Source: Lutjanus erythropterus (lineage: Eukaryota; Chordata; Actinopteri; Lutjaniformes; Lutjanidae). From it: a stretch of DNA of 64,000 nucleotides. The DNA lies in assembly GCA_020091685.1 (NCBI GenBank), contig CM034605.1, forward strand, positions 24,644,470 to 24,708,469. The letters are read 5' to 3'. Every line of letters begins with the position of its first letter. The first letter of the stretch is position 1. The notes beneath the pieces were generated by a model. The model worked only from the letters and a program-made list of their open reading frames with translations, ran no database searches and was not told the DNA's origin. A program made the translations under genes and the position numbers. Shown in pieces: positions 38,101-64,000 of this stretch.

Positions 38101-39888
38101 AACTAGAGAAAAAAATCATAAAAAGGAGACTGATGTTCAGTCTTGTTACCGTCAGAGGACTTGATGAATCCTGAGCCAAAAACACTTAACAAATTGTTCT
38201 TGTTCTTGGTAGATGATAAAAAATCAGGTCCTGACAGAACAGGAACCTGAGGCAAAATATTTTATTATCAAGAGAGGTGTGAGACGATGAAAGTGAAGCC
38301 ACACCCTCACTGTGGTCTCTATCAATAAAATCATAAACAAAGGAAAACACTGAAGAGAAAATGTACCACATTAATGTTCCAGACAAACTGAAGTCCATGT
38401 CCATAATGCATTATAAGCACATTAATAAAACATTATAATGCAATGATAAAGCTTCATAAAACTCTTTAAAAAGTTTAGAATTGTGCATGACAGCTTATAA
38501 CAAGCTTCATTAAGTATCATAAGTGGTGGATATAATTTATTATGTGTTTAGCATTCATAATGCTTTATACCTCAATGCCAAAGTGACAACAGCATCTTTT
38601 TAAATGTTTATTATCATCCAAGAACTTATAACAAACTTTATAAAGTATAATAAGTGGTGAACATAATGTAGTTCATGGTCAGCATACATAATGCTTTGTA
38701 CCGCCATTCCAAAGTGAACTGTGTTATTACCATAACTTCAGCCAGTTATAAAGACACATAGAGAACTGCTTTAACATGTCATAACTTGCTTGTTATCGCT
38801 TAACTTAAAGCTCACAAAGTCATGCATAACTGGCATAACACACTGTAATACATTTATTAGGCTTTATAATCATGCATGACAAGTTATGACAAGCTTTATG
38901 AAGTATTATAGAATAACGTCTTCTGAACATCAATACGTTATTGCATGACTTTGTGAGTTTTAAATAAAGTTACATTGCTGTATAAGGTTGATAAGCAATT
39001 GCATGGTGTTTACAAGACATTATTCCATCTCAGAAAACTTTTTATAAATTTGTTATTTGTTATGATACGTTGTTACGGTGGTTATAATGTGAGTTATGGT
39101 GGTTGTAATGTGACTCTTGTCACTTTGGCCTGGAGGTATAAAGCATTATGAATGCTGAACCTACTCTACAACACATAACGACCATGACCATGATGACCAC
39201 TTACAATACTTTATAAAGCTGGTTATAAATCTTGTCCTGCATGATTAGAAACATTTATAAAGAGTTTTAGAAAGCGTTATAAACTTATTAATTGATGTTT
39301 TGTTGTTACTTTCTCCCGTTTAACAATAAAGTTGGCACTTTACATAACTTTATTATTTTGTGGAAATGATAATTTCTTATTTATCATTTACTTTATTGCA
39401 TATTTCACTATTTATATATAACTTTAATGACTGAGAGCACTATAGGTCACATACTTTCATTACATTTGAATGTACATTATACTTTAAGGTGTATATGACA
39501 GTAGACCTGATCTTGAACAAGTAGAGTCTGGAAGTACTCACCGGTCGATTTTCGTGCTCCAGAAAGGGACAAATTATTTCACAGTCCTTCAGTAGGATTT
39601 TCCCTCGCTGACAGGAGTCCCTTTTGCCTCCTTCGTACTTGTAATAAAGCAGCTTGTCTGGCATCAACACAAACCAGCGTGCCTTCCAGTTGTGTACAAG
39701 ATGACCCTGTGAACAGATGATCAAAAATGATCAAAATAATTGTTATTTACCGTCAACTACACCCCCACATGTCACACTGACTCAATGAAATCACAGCATT
39801 TGTTTTATTATGTATTTCACAAAAAAAGTCTTACCCTTTTCACCAGGAATCCTTCTCTTAAAACCACATTTTTGTTGTCTGTATCCAT
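35172..39888 (-). CDS. plek2: Pleckstrin-2 (PH-DEP-PH protein)
   Basis: Nine coding exons in frame: 39835-39888, 39542-39706, 37927-38102, 37680-37771, 36990-37177, 36754-36855, 36183-36266, 35847-35925 and 35172-35302 (1,071 nt, 356 aa; human PLEK2 is about 353). The N-terminal PH domain begins REGFLVKRGHLVHNWKARWF and continues with FLEACSREERDDWAADI. A DEP domain follows (VVDWLVFMQ, EQFMDDSTALYSF). A second PH domain has GYLLKQGHRRKNWKVRLFVL and ends MDWIEAIREQTN. Pleckstrins bind PI3K-derived phosphoinositides; PLEK2 is linked to actin rearrangement and to erythroid cells (family knowledge). The regulatory phosphorylation cluster of PLEK1 between PH1 and DEP is not evident here, as expected for PLEK2. 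The strand is the same as tc2n, whose 3' end lies 5.5 kb upstream. The start ATG is 13 residues before the conserved GFLVKR. Confidence 0.96.
37360..37620. repeat. Possible MITE fragment in plek2 intron 4
   Basis: The words AACACTATTTAAAGGAGTGT, ATGACACCTGTCATGAACAT and CTTATGACATGACATGGTGT resemble a widespread teleost repeat family rich in TGTCAT/ATGACA palindromes. The ends are not defined. Confidence 0.35.
38402..39330. mobile_element. Non-autonomous element with long inverted repeats in plek2 intron 2
   Basis: The arm at about 38415-38588 is an inverted, diverged copy of the arm at about 39117-39305. Shared words in order include AAAACTCTTTA, GCATTCATAATGCTTTATAC and GCCAAAGTGAC. A further partial unit lies inside (38618-38720: AACTTATAACAAACTTTATA, CATAATGCTTTGTACC). 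There is no coding capacity. The structure fits a MITE or fold-back element with long arms. Confidence 0.7.
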
Positions 39889-39979
39889 ACTGCTCACTGT
39901 GATCTTGGCAAGTGAGCTTTGCCTGCTCCTGCCTGCTTTTTGAATGTAGAGCACAGTGGTTTTTTTCCCCCTCAATAAC

Positions 39980-39986
39980 TGAGTCA
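39980..39986. promoter_or_regulatory. plek2: AP-1/NF-E2 core (TGAGTCA) just upstream of plek2 start
   Basis: A perfect TGAGTCA heptamer lies 92 bp upstream of the plek2 ATG. The transcription start is not known, so the site may be in the promoter or the 5' UTR. bZIP factors (AP-1, NF-E2, MAF) bind this core. A second TGAGTCA with a GATA word occurs downstream of the gene at 33344-33359. Confidence 0.35.
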
Positions 39987-40216
39987 CCCTGCTCACACCC
40001 ATATACACACCTTGCTCAACACTTGGATGTCAGATCGATCCTGCAGCTTCTGTCAGTTACCACATGAGGGCGCACTGACTCCTCCAGAGGCTCAGCAGCG
40101 TGGACCATTGTTTGTTAAGAACTGTTTGATGAATTTCTGAAAGATTTGAGATGAACAATGTTCTGTTCAAAAAAACAGGCCTTGCTTTTCCCTGAATGTA
40201 TTTGCAATTTACCTGC

Positions 40217-40218
<2 letters not shown>

Positions 40219-40250
<32 letters not shown>
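40219..40250. repeat. (TG)16 microsatellite
   Basis: Uninterrupted TG dinucleotide run upstream of plek2. Confidence 0.95.
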
Positions 40251-40254
<4 letters not shown>

Positions 40255-43200
40255 AGAGAAAATCAGACAGGGAAGAGAAAATCTTCCTTAACCAAAAGCT
40301 CAGAATAAAGTTTTCACTCCATCAATTTCAGTATGTGAAGAATTCAGATCCAGGGGATAAAGCTGTAGGGAATATCCTCCAGACGGATGAGAGAGTTTTC
40401 ATCCAATTTTGATGAGAAACCAGCAGCTGGTGGTCGACCACGGTTCTCCTGCTTTGTAGCAGCTGTACCCAATAGGAGGACAAACAGCAGATATGCATGG
40501 GTAATGAGAATAATGTGATTGGTGAGCCTGAAAGAGTCTAGTTATTCAGACTCCTGCTTGTGCAACCACATGTGGCCCTGCTGGATATTATCCTCTGGTC
40601 CGTGTTGTTTTTCCTGGTTCCTGCTATTCACAAAGGAAAGAGAGATACTTTACAAAAACCTGCAACTTGCTCTAAACCTCTTCACTGATCTGACTCTGTA
40701 ATGACCTCTTCCAGCTTACATTGTTGGAGAAAACTCATCTTTGGTCCCTTTGGTAACTTAATCCTCAGGTTCAACAAAATACTTCCTTCGTTAAAACCAA
40801 CACCAACAAACAATAACAGGTTTTAAGGCTGTGATCATAATAACTTACACAGTTTTTATCGGTTTCACCTTTTAAGTTAGTAAGGCAAACGTGTTTGCAA
40901 ACAGTTGGCTATTTACACATCCAGCAGCAACCTTAGTATTCATTTGAAGACATACTTCTGTCCATCTGGTGAGTGTACATACAACAGTCTCTCTCTTTTA
41001 CCTCTGTTTTGGTCTCCACCAACTCCTGAGAGGAATATCTGGTTCTTTAGCTGCTACATGCTCCTCTATCTTCACCAGGTAGTTGATAGCTGTGTCTGTC
41101 TGTCGTTCAGTGCTGGACTGGTAATGAATAGTGGGTTTTTAGATTTTTTTTTCATTCACAACAGCTGCACGCTGAGGCTGAAAACGATGCTGTAAGCGTG
41201 ACAGTGAACTAAAACGGTAAAGCTGTGGGTCAGAAAACCAAAACAAGCTCAGAGACACTGAAACCAACCCGGTCTGTTCAATCTGCGTACAAATACCATG
41301 GTTTTACGGTTTAAAATTGCATGCAGTGCTTACGCCAAAGTCCGATCTTGCATGCTGATGATACAGCATTTCTTCCTGTGGAGAGTAGATCCATAGTCAG
41401 GTGAATTTTGGCATTTATAATTTAGGTATTTAAAATTTATTTCAGTCTGCATCATTGTGTATAAATCTATTAATTCATGTAAATAAATGCTGTTTTTATG
41501 CGTGGTATTTTGATGTTTCCACACAAAGGATTTGTGAATCACCTACATGCAAAAAATTGGAGATTGGTGTCTGCACTGCAGGCTAAAGTTGTCTAATGCC
41601 TTTTATGTAACACACAGAAATTTGATGCCATGTTATTATAAAAATAAAAAGTCCAGAACACTGTTGCAATTGTGTGCGCTAAATTATAAAGGGATGTCTA
41701 AGTGTCAAAATTGAGGTACTTATATATTAAATATAATGCATTCATGATCTGACATTATGAGTTCGGTGCACCCAAGTGGCAGTATCAAAAACCATTCAAC
41801 ACAGAATAGTTGTGATGCCATTGTGCTCTTTTTCTTGTTTTGACTGTCAAACAATCTTCTATCTCAAAAACACTTTTTCAGTGAAGTTTGTTGCAACACA
41901 TTGCTCAATTTAAATGCATATTGCCATGCAAAGACACACAAGATGCACAAAGTCTGCAGTGTGCCTTAGCATATTTCACTCATGCAATGAGCCCCTCACA
42001 AGATTAAACAAACACATTTACACCTGAAGTATCCAAAGAGCACCTGGATGTGATCACCATGAAGACCCAACAGTGCTTCTGCTGCATTGTCTCCACCTAC
42101 TGACTTCCAGTCTTTTCTCTCAAAAATACTTTTTCAGCTAAAAAGAGCAGAAGATCTTCATGGTTTCTTAAAAAATCCAGCTAGAAAACCTTGCAGGATT
42201 ATTTTCATTCAAAAATTGAATTCCTCTTCAGGATTTCTGAGTTTTTGCCAGCAGGTTGTCAGAAACTTTTAATAAGCTTCGGGCGTTGTATGTCATGTAA
42301 TGTCATATAACGTTATGGTTTGGATGAAAACCAGAATGAGGGCCTTTGTATGTTGAGAGAGGAATGAGTCTTATAGCTGCAGGACTCACATAAACTCTGC
42401 ATCGTTTCTCCCAGGTGAAGGAACCTGCACATACAAGCATGCAGTTATGAGACAAGTGGAATGCGCTGCAGACTCAGAGTGGCGACTGGCCAAAAAAAAG
42501 AGTCAGTTAAACACATAAAGGAACAATAACCCCAAATCCTGCTTCTGACACTCAAGCCTTCTTTAAGTGAGAGTCAAACATGCTCCTCTGAGCCGAGAGC
42601 CGAGTGTTAAGTCAAGTCACGGGTTAAGGTGTGTCTGGAATGCCTTCTGTGTAACATTAACCATAAATCAAACATTAATTACGTAAAGAATAAAGATGAT
42701 GGTGTTTTGGCACGTCAGGATATGAAGGGCTCTGACGCAAGTCTGCTCACGTGGAGCGGCCGGTTGTCTTGGACACACACACTTAAAACGCAAACACTCG
42801 CTGGACTCTGTTTTCTTGGTCCACACACTTATTGTTCGCTGGGTGTGTGTTTGCGTGTCCACGTCCACAGCTGGTTACACAGAGTATGGCGCTGGTCAAT
42901 CTCATGCTTTATGAGACTGAAATGGAGACAAGGATGATAAACCTGAGGGTTTTTATTCCTAAATTTCCCTGTAAAAATGGTACTTAAGATTATTTGAATA
43001 GTAAAGATGTTTACAAGCCTCCAAACATGCACACATTCCCAGTCATAATAACTTTTTTTTGTAGGAAACAGTTTTTTTGAGTGTTGGTGATGTAATTTTT
43101 TAAAGCCAGGACACATTTAATTGAAATCAAACCTTTCAAAGTGCTGCAAGTGAAAGGAAATTGTTTTGATTTATCCATAAATGCCGAAACTTTCTTTTCT

Positions 43201-43539
43201 ACAGTCGCTCCTCCGATGTCGTGGATGAGACTAAAATTGCCGGTATACAGTAGATTACAGATACGGTGAATTGCCTGTATAATAAAAGGTGAAATTGGAA
43301 AAACAGGATGTTCGAGAGTCAGGAAGAGAAACACTGTGACAGATTATCCTGCTGTTTGCCTTGAGATTTCTCAATCAGTGGCCTCTTCAATAAAAAGTGA
43401 CATGGTGACACAGTGGTTTATGGTTGTTGACCTATTTTACAGGTGCTAGACAGCGTTTCATGCCGAAGACCTTGTCCTGTTTTCCTTCTTATGGCACAAA
43501 CAAGACATTCACTGTAACTTTGGAATTTTTCAGCCTGGA

Positions 43540-43860
43540 CTCTTTTTTTTTTTGCATGTTTTTGTGTCTAAGTGACTAATGGAGGTAGCAGTTTTTGAAA
43601 CTGGTCCAGCTCTCAGCAGAAGCAAAACACCAAAAGTGCTTGTTTGCGCCACAGACAGGTTCAGATTATTATTCTTTTTTTAAACGCAATATCGCTGTGT
43701 TCAAAGTGACCAGACTCCTCTCTGGTCTAAACCTTTAAAACACCAAAGTCACACAGTAACACAAACTGACTAACTTATCGATGCAGTGGTGAACGAGAGC
43801 GGTAAAATTATTGTTTTTGGTCTCTTTGAACAGAGTGAAATAGTGGCTGTAATGGTTGTG
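43540..43860 (+). repeat. Fold-back repeat family, copy 2
   Basis: Shares TTTTTGTGTCTAAGTGACTA, the TGTTCAAAG.GACCAGACTC block, CTTTAAAACACCAAA and GTCACACAGTAACACAAAC in order with the copy at 47225-47800. The left part (43540-43720) and right part are not equally conserved. Confidence 0.6.
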
Positions 43861-44927
43861 CTCTTTAAAAAAAAGGTCTTTCTCTTTAAAGAACCTTTAC
43901 ATAATGTTGCCAGACACTTCACTTAACAATCTGATCCTGTCAGCAGCAAAAACAAGCACTCTTAAGTGGACATACTTTGATGATGCACGGTCGCCTGGAG
44001 GGATAATATTACAGCTCAGTTTCACTTGCAGCCGCAGCACTCTCGCTAAATACTGGATGTCCCCATTAGTCACTTACAGACGAATCCAGGAAAAAAGGGT
44101 CCAGGTTTAAAATATCAAACTTACCCTTTAAAAAAAGACTACAAAGCATTCAAATTTCACTTAAAAACCTGGAATTATTATACAAACTTGAAGCGATCCA
44201 CTCCCTTTTCTGCTGAAGCCAAGGGTCACCTACTGACTAATCCTCAAACATTTTATTTTCCATTAGCGCTTGCTTCACCTCTTTCTTCCAACAAACACAA
44301 CAAGCAAACTTGACATTTCCAAATGACACCTACTTTTAATCACTAAAGTTTCCACATTAAAACATTAAATACATTACAAAATTAAAGTGCTTCACTATCA
44401 AAAGCATACAGCTAAGGTTTGATACTGCTGTATTGTACAGTAACATGATATCCTATAAATTACGTACGGTAAGGAAAAACCTTTGATTTCTATATTTTTC
44501 TCACTGTCAACAGAAAACATGAACAGATAACATGATGGAATTTTTTAGTGAGTTTTTTTCACTACTCATACTGTCACTCAGCTGCACAAGGTAGCTGTTC
44601 TTGGTTACAAAGCTCCAAAAACCGACTGTGCAGCACCAAACAGATAAGCACAGTTAGCATCTAACTGTTGAACATAATGGAGCATTTACTGGTTAAAGAG
44701 TGTGATATTTCCCTCAGGAGTTGGTGAAGACCAGGATTAAGCTAGATTTTGAAAGTATTCCCTCCCTTCAGCCACTACCCCAAAACACATGAACACACAC
44801 TGCCTGACTTCTGCTGAAAGATGTGTTGCTAACTTTTTATGGGTCTGTTGACAGTAAGAAAAACACAGAATGTCATCAGCTTCATCTTTTGAGATGGGTC
44901 TTAATTATAGATGAATAACATTACATC

Positions 44928-44933
44928 TTTAAT
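44928..44933 (-). other. tc2n: Possible tc2n poly(A) signal (ATTAAA)
   Basis: The minus strand reads ATTAAA about 470 nt beyond the tc2n stop codon. A canonical AATAAA also occurs further on near 44251. Neither can be chosen without transcript data. Confidence 0.3.
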
Positions 44934-45399
44934 ACAGTGAGTTTGGCTTTATGCTGACTTTCTCTGCTTGTAAACTTTCTATCCAACTGAAACAGAGAGA
45001 CAAGGTTTTCACTTTAAAGCAACATACAGAAGGCACATGACTTACAAAATACAGCATTATATACAGCTAAATGCTCTGTAACTGAATTGATGTAAGTTAG
45101 GTAAATCTTCTACCGTTTTTTGTAAGAAAAAAACATAATTTTGTCTGCACAAAAACCATCAAAAAACCTTTTCCAGCACTTTGTTCGAAACCCCTATTTA
45201 CAACCCAGCACCTGAAGTGTCTCTGTGGAAATCTCTGTGGTGTCCCAAGGTGTTCAGACCACTTTCAGCAGTCTACAGTCTGGTCCACTGGAGTTGACTC
45301 AGCTAGTGTACAGGACTTTGGCCGGTCGACTGGGAAAGCGGCCACAGTCGTACCTGCAGCACGACGGCATCGTGTCCACAGCGTGTAAAGATGGAGGTT

Positions 45400-60940
<15,541 letters not shown>

Positions 60941-62530
60941 GGCTGCAGCTGTAAATATTTCAATGTTAAAAGAGTAAGTGGAAGTTGAGTGTTATCATGA
61001 GTTGATAACACTCCAAGCGCCAAAATTTGTTATGGTGACCCCAAATCACTAAAGTCTGGCATTGGTTTGCAATTTGATACAATCCCAACCTTTGTTATTG
61101 GGGAGAACTATCAAAATAGTGCAGCCATAGTGCTCCAAAAATGGCAACCAAATTTAATCTAGTTCCAAAAAGATAAGCAAAGAAAGTTTGGTATTGCACA
61201 CCAAAATCTGTAATTTGATATAACCCCAAAATATGGTAAAATGGCCCCATCCTCCCCATTTGTTAATTGTTATAATATACCCCAAATGTGGTGTAGTGTA
61301 TAAATAATTTATTGGTATAATTCTAAAAATTGTTGTTGGGCACCCAAATCCCTTAAGATTTGGTTCACTGCTCCCCATTTTTTAAAATCAAATTCATACG
61401 CTTATTAAATATTAAATATGGTGATCCCAAATGTTTAATGGTGTGCCTACATTCTCCGAATTTGATACAGTGCCACCAAAAATTTTGTTTATAGTTATGG
61501 TCCCAAAATCTTCAGTGGTCACTGACATCCTGCAAATTTGGTATAGAACATAGAACTCTGAAAAGTTATCTAAAAGTTATTCTTCTGTGCCCAAATCCCC
61601 TGAAATTTAGAGCATTGCCCCACGTTTTTTGTTAAACTTGTTAAAGTACCCTTAAATATGGCACAGTGCTCCCAAAATGTGTTATGGTGTGCCCACGTTT
61701 CCCTAATTTAATACCCTTTTGTTATGGTCCCAAAATCTTCACCGTTCAATGAAATCCTCCAAATATGTTATATATATACTTTTTAATATATAATCCCTCC
61801 GTTGCTCCACTCATCCCAATCCTCAAAAGTTCAGAATTTAATATAATCTCCCAAATTATTTTATTTCCCCAGAAATCCTCCAAATTTGATTCAGGATGTA
61901 TTGTTATAATCTCAAAATTGATTCTTGTTCCCATAAATCATGATTTGATGTTATACCCCAAACCCTCCAAATCTGATGTAATGATGTAAAAGTACAGGTA
62001 GTCCCCTAATTCTAGTCCCCAAATCACAATTTGGTATTGTGCACCCTACAACATAATATGAGCTGTAACCCACAAATTTGTCATATTGCTTTTGATTTCA
62101 CTGTCATGGCTGAGAGAATGATTTGGGATCTGAGAGCCCAGAACACACAATAATACAACCTTGTCCTTAAAAAGCTAAATTATGACAAAATGAACGAAGT
62201 AGCACGTGTTCGTTGTGTTTGGGGACCATTCAGAACATTGATAAACACTCATCTGCAAACAAAAAGTGAAAAGAATTCAGATTCTTTTTGAGCCCAGAGC
62301 CAACTAGTGAACAAACACTGCTTTGTGCTGCGGGCGTATGAAGGAATTTGAGTGAGTGTAACCTGATACCGAGGTACATTAAAGAGAAATTAATCAACTG
62401 TTTCTTCAAATTACAAAACCAGCAAAAAATGTAAACTTACCAATATGGTGTTTTCACTGCAATAGAGGATAAACTGTGTACATCCAGCAGTGCCGTTCAC
62501 TCTCAGGGGCAGACTGGAGACAAATGCCAG
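60941..62530 (-). other. tc2n: tc2n 5' UTR: leader of coding exon, first intron and non-coding exon 1
   Basis: The coding exon extends to the acceptor TTTACAG (exon start 60948). A good donor, CATATTG|GTAAGTTTAC, at 62441/62440 defines a non-coding first exon of roughly 62441-62530 on the minus strand. The intervening 1.5 kb is filled mostly by a degenerate tandem array (61015-62085). The upper edge of exon 1 is estimated. Confidence 0.55.
61015..62085. repeat. Degenerate tandem array in tc2n intron 1
   Basis: About 1.1 kb built from variants of a short unit with alternating words: AAATTTGTTAT, GGTGCCCC/GTGCCCC, CCCCAAAA and AATTTGATATAATCCCC. Spacing is irregular (roughly 20-40 bp) and no two copies are identical, so the array is old. 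Open frames inside it are by-products. Confidence 0.7.
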
Positions 62531-62565
62531 TGAGCTCAGGTTTATGGTGGACTTCAGTTACAGGT

Positions 62566-62650
62566 CTTTCTCTCTCTCTCTCCCTCTCTCTCCCTCACCC
62601 TCCACCCTCCACCCTCCTTCCCTCGCTCCCTCCCTGCCTCTCTCCTTCCC
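62566..62650. repeat. CT-rich (GA-rich on minus) tract at tc2n promoter
   Basis: TCTCTC/CCTCC low-complexity sequence stands just upstream of the predicted tc2n exon 1. On the transcribed strand it is a GAGA-type polypurine run, a common promoter-proximal feature. A 136-codon plus-strand open frame crossing it is low complexity and not a gene. Confidence 0.7.
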
Positions 62651-62914
62651 GACTCTGTAATTCCCGGACTGACAATGTGTGTTTGCTTCCTTCCCCGAAC
62701 AGCCGTGAGAGCACCACTTTCTGTTTTGGTGTTTTGGCTTTCCCCACTCATCGTGCTGTCATTTTATTTTCTCTTCTCCTCAGTCGATATCTCAACACTG
62801 TCTACATCACCCAGGTAGAAATCTGGCCGCCATGCAAGGACCAGTATACTGAACACACTCACTTACAGTTTCACAAATGTGTTTAAGAAATTTATTGTTT
62901 ATTTAATTTAGTTT

Positions 62915-64000
62915 AACTCCCCCAGAATTTGTTAACTGATATAATCCCAAATCTTAATTTAGTGCTCCCCATTTCCAAAATTTGGTGTGGTGCCCCAAAA
63001 TGTGCTAATATAAACAAATCTGTTCTACTTATTTCAAACTCCAAAAACTGCAATTTGATAAAATCTCCCAAATTTGTTACAGCTTCTTAAAACTGAAAAA
63101 GTTAATGTTATAATACTTAAAGTTGAAGTTTTGCACATAAATACCCCAAATAGGGTGTTTTGGTACCAATGATGATCAACTGTTAGGGTCCAAAAAATTT
63201 AGTTTACCAAAATCTCCTCAAGTAGGCCGTCAGAATATTTGTTAATTGATATAGTCCCAAATTTTGTTTTAGTCCTCTACCATTGAAAAATCATATTGTA
63301 TATTTGTTCCACTTTTCTCAGACTTTCTCTGAAAATTTGTAGCTTTATATAATCCCCAAATTTGTTAGGGTGCCCCCATAATTCCTCAAATTTCCAGTGA
63401 AAAAATGTATTGTTATGATCCTAAAGTTGTCATTATGCACCCATATTCCCAGAATTTGGTGCACTGCCCCCAAAGATTGTCCCGTGTTATAGTCACAAAA
63501 TCCCGAAACATTCATTGGAATGGTCCACCATTGCCCCCCAAATCAGGCACATTATCCGCAATGTTTGTTCATTTTCATGGTCTCAAAATGTTTTCAGCTT
63601 GTCAAAAACCCTAAAAGTGCCCCCCAGATGCCCCAGATTTGGTGTAGTATCTCTATAATGTGTGATATGATTTGATTTGATCCCTCAACTTGTTATAATC
63701 CCCCAAAATCTTACATTACCCCCAAATTTGCTGTAGTTTCAAGAGTGCAGAAACCTGCTGACGCCAGGGACGGTTGTGTAGTGAAGTGGTGTTGTTATTG
63801 TGCACCCAAGTCCCACAAATTTGGTTAAGTGTCCCCAAAATGTGCTTATTGATAGATTTTGTGTTAGAGCTCTCCCATTGCCAAAACTCAGTATTGTACT
63901 CCAAAATGTGCTGATATAATCGCAGAATTTGTTCTATCACAAAAATGTATCCCAAATTTCTAATTTGATATAATCCCCAAATTTGTTACAGTACCCCCAA
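62915..64000. repeat. Degenerate tandem array upstream of tc2n, running off the window
   Basis: Same repeat vocabulary as 61015-62085 (AATTTGTTA, ATATAATCCC, CCCCAAATTTG, TGTGCTGATATAATC) in the same orientation. It continues to the right edge. The tc2n exon 1 and its CT-rich tract lie in the 0.8-kb gap between the two arrays. Confidence 0.7.

Larger units (their letters stand above)
40030..45399. other. Intergenic region and tc2n 3' UTR/downstream sequence
   Basis: About 5.4 kb between plek2 and the tc2n stop codon. It holds a (TG)16 run, a fold-back repeat copy (43540-43860) and the tc2n 3' UTR in its right part. Short open frames such as the one at 42629-42937 show no recognisable protein features. 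Confidence 0.5.

Noticed and set aside
42629..42937. 102-codon plus-strand open frame between plek2 and tc2n
   Set aside because: Composition looks random, no family motif, no flanking exon partners; the reverse strand is equally open.
61015..62085. CRISPR-like array
   Set aside because: Repeats are degenerate with no constant repeat and no uniform spacers, no cas genes, and the genome is vertebrate.
62476..62886. 136-codon plus-strand open frame with a Ser/Leu/Pro run
   Set aside because: It is produced by the CT-rich tract and overlaps the tc2n first exon on the other strand; no conserved feature or splice context.

Overview
This window is nuclear genomic DNA from a bony fish, most likely a percomorph-type teleost. 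The genes are split by GT-AG introns and encode vertebrate-specific proteins. The introns carry teleost-style dispersed repeats: a decayed Tc1-like transposon, fold-back MITEs and SINE-like A-tailed elements. I see no bacterial operon, CRISPR array or viral gene.

Four protein-coding genes are supported, and for each the reading frame is continuous across all exon junctions I placed. (1) zfyve26 (spastizin) lies on the minus strand, about 25.4 kb down to the left edge. Thirty-one coding exons (6,146 nt, about 2,048 residues) are visible, including a complete FYVE zinc finger. The C-terminal part, roughly 500 residues by comparison with the human protein, runs off the left end. (2) A small galectin-related gene (lgalsl-like) lies on the plus strand at 27.6-33.2 kb, with four coding exons and 145 aa. 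(3) plek2 (pleckstrin-2) lies on the minus strand at 35.2-39.9 kb, with nine coding exons and 356 aa in PH-DEP-PH order. (4) tc2n (tandem C2 domains protein) lies on the minus strand at 45.4-62.5 kb, with eleven coding exons and 475 aa plus a non-coding first exon.

Between the genes lie introns and AT-rich intergenic DNA. Features there include a Tc1-like element at 8.3-9.6 kb in a zfyve26 intron, a long inverted-repeat element at 38.4-39.3 kb in plek2 intron 2, and a fold-back repeat family with copies near 1.4, 43.6 and 47.5 kb. A MITE lies at 50.8-51.2 kb. Two arrays of a strongly diverged AATTTGTTAT/CCCCAAA-type repeat (61.0-62.1 and 62.9-64.0 kb) bracket the tc2n first exon and promoter.

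The genes do not form a pathway. zfyve26 acts at PI3P-positive endosomes and lysosomes, plek2 binds phosphoinositides and affects the cytoskeleton, tc2n is a C2-domain protein, and the galectin-related protein has lost most sugar-binding residues. The most interesting biology is the linkage of a galectin-related gene to plek2 and zfyve26, the repeat-embedded tc2n promoter, a TFEB/MITF-type box at the zfyve26 promoter with a splice-spanning upstream ORF, and an NF-E2/GATA motif pair near plek2. Nothing here amounts to a clearly new molecular system.
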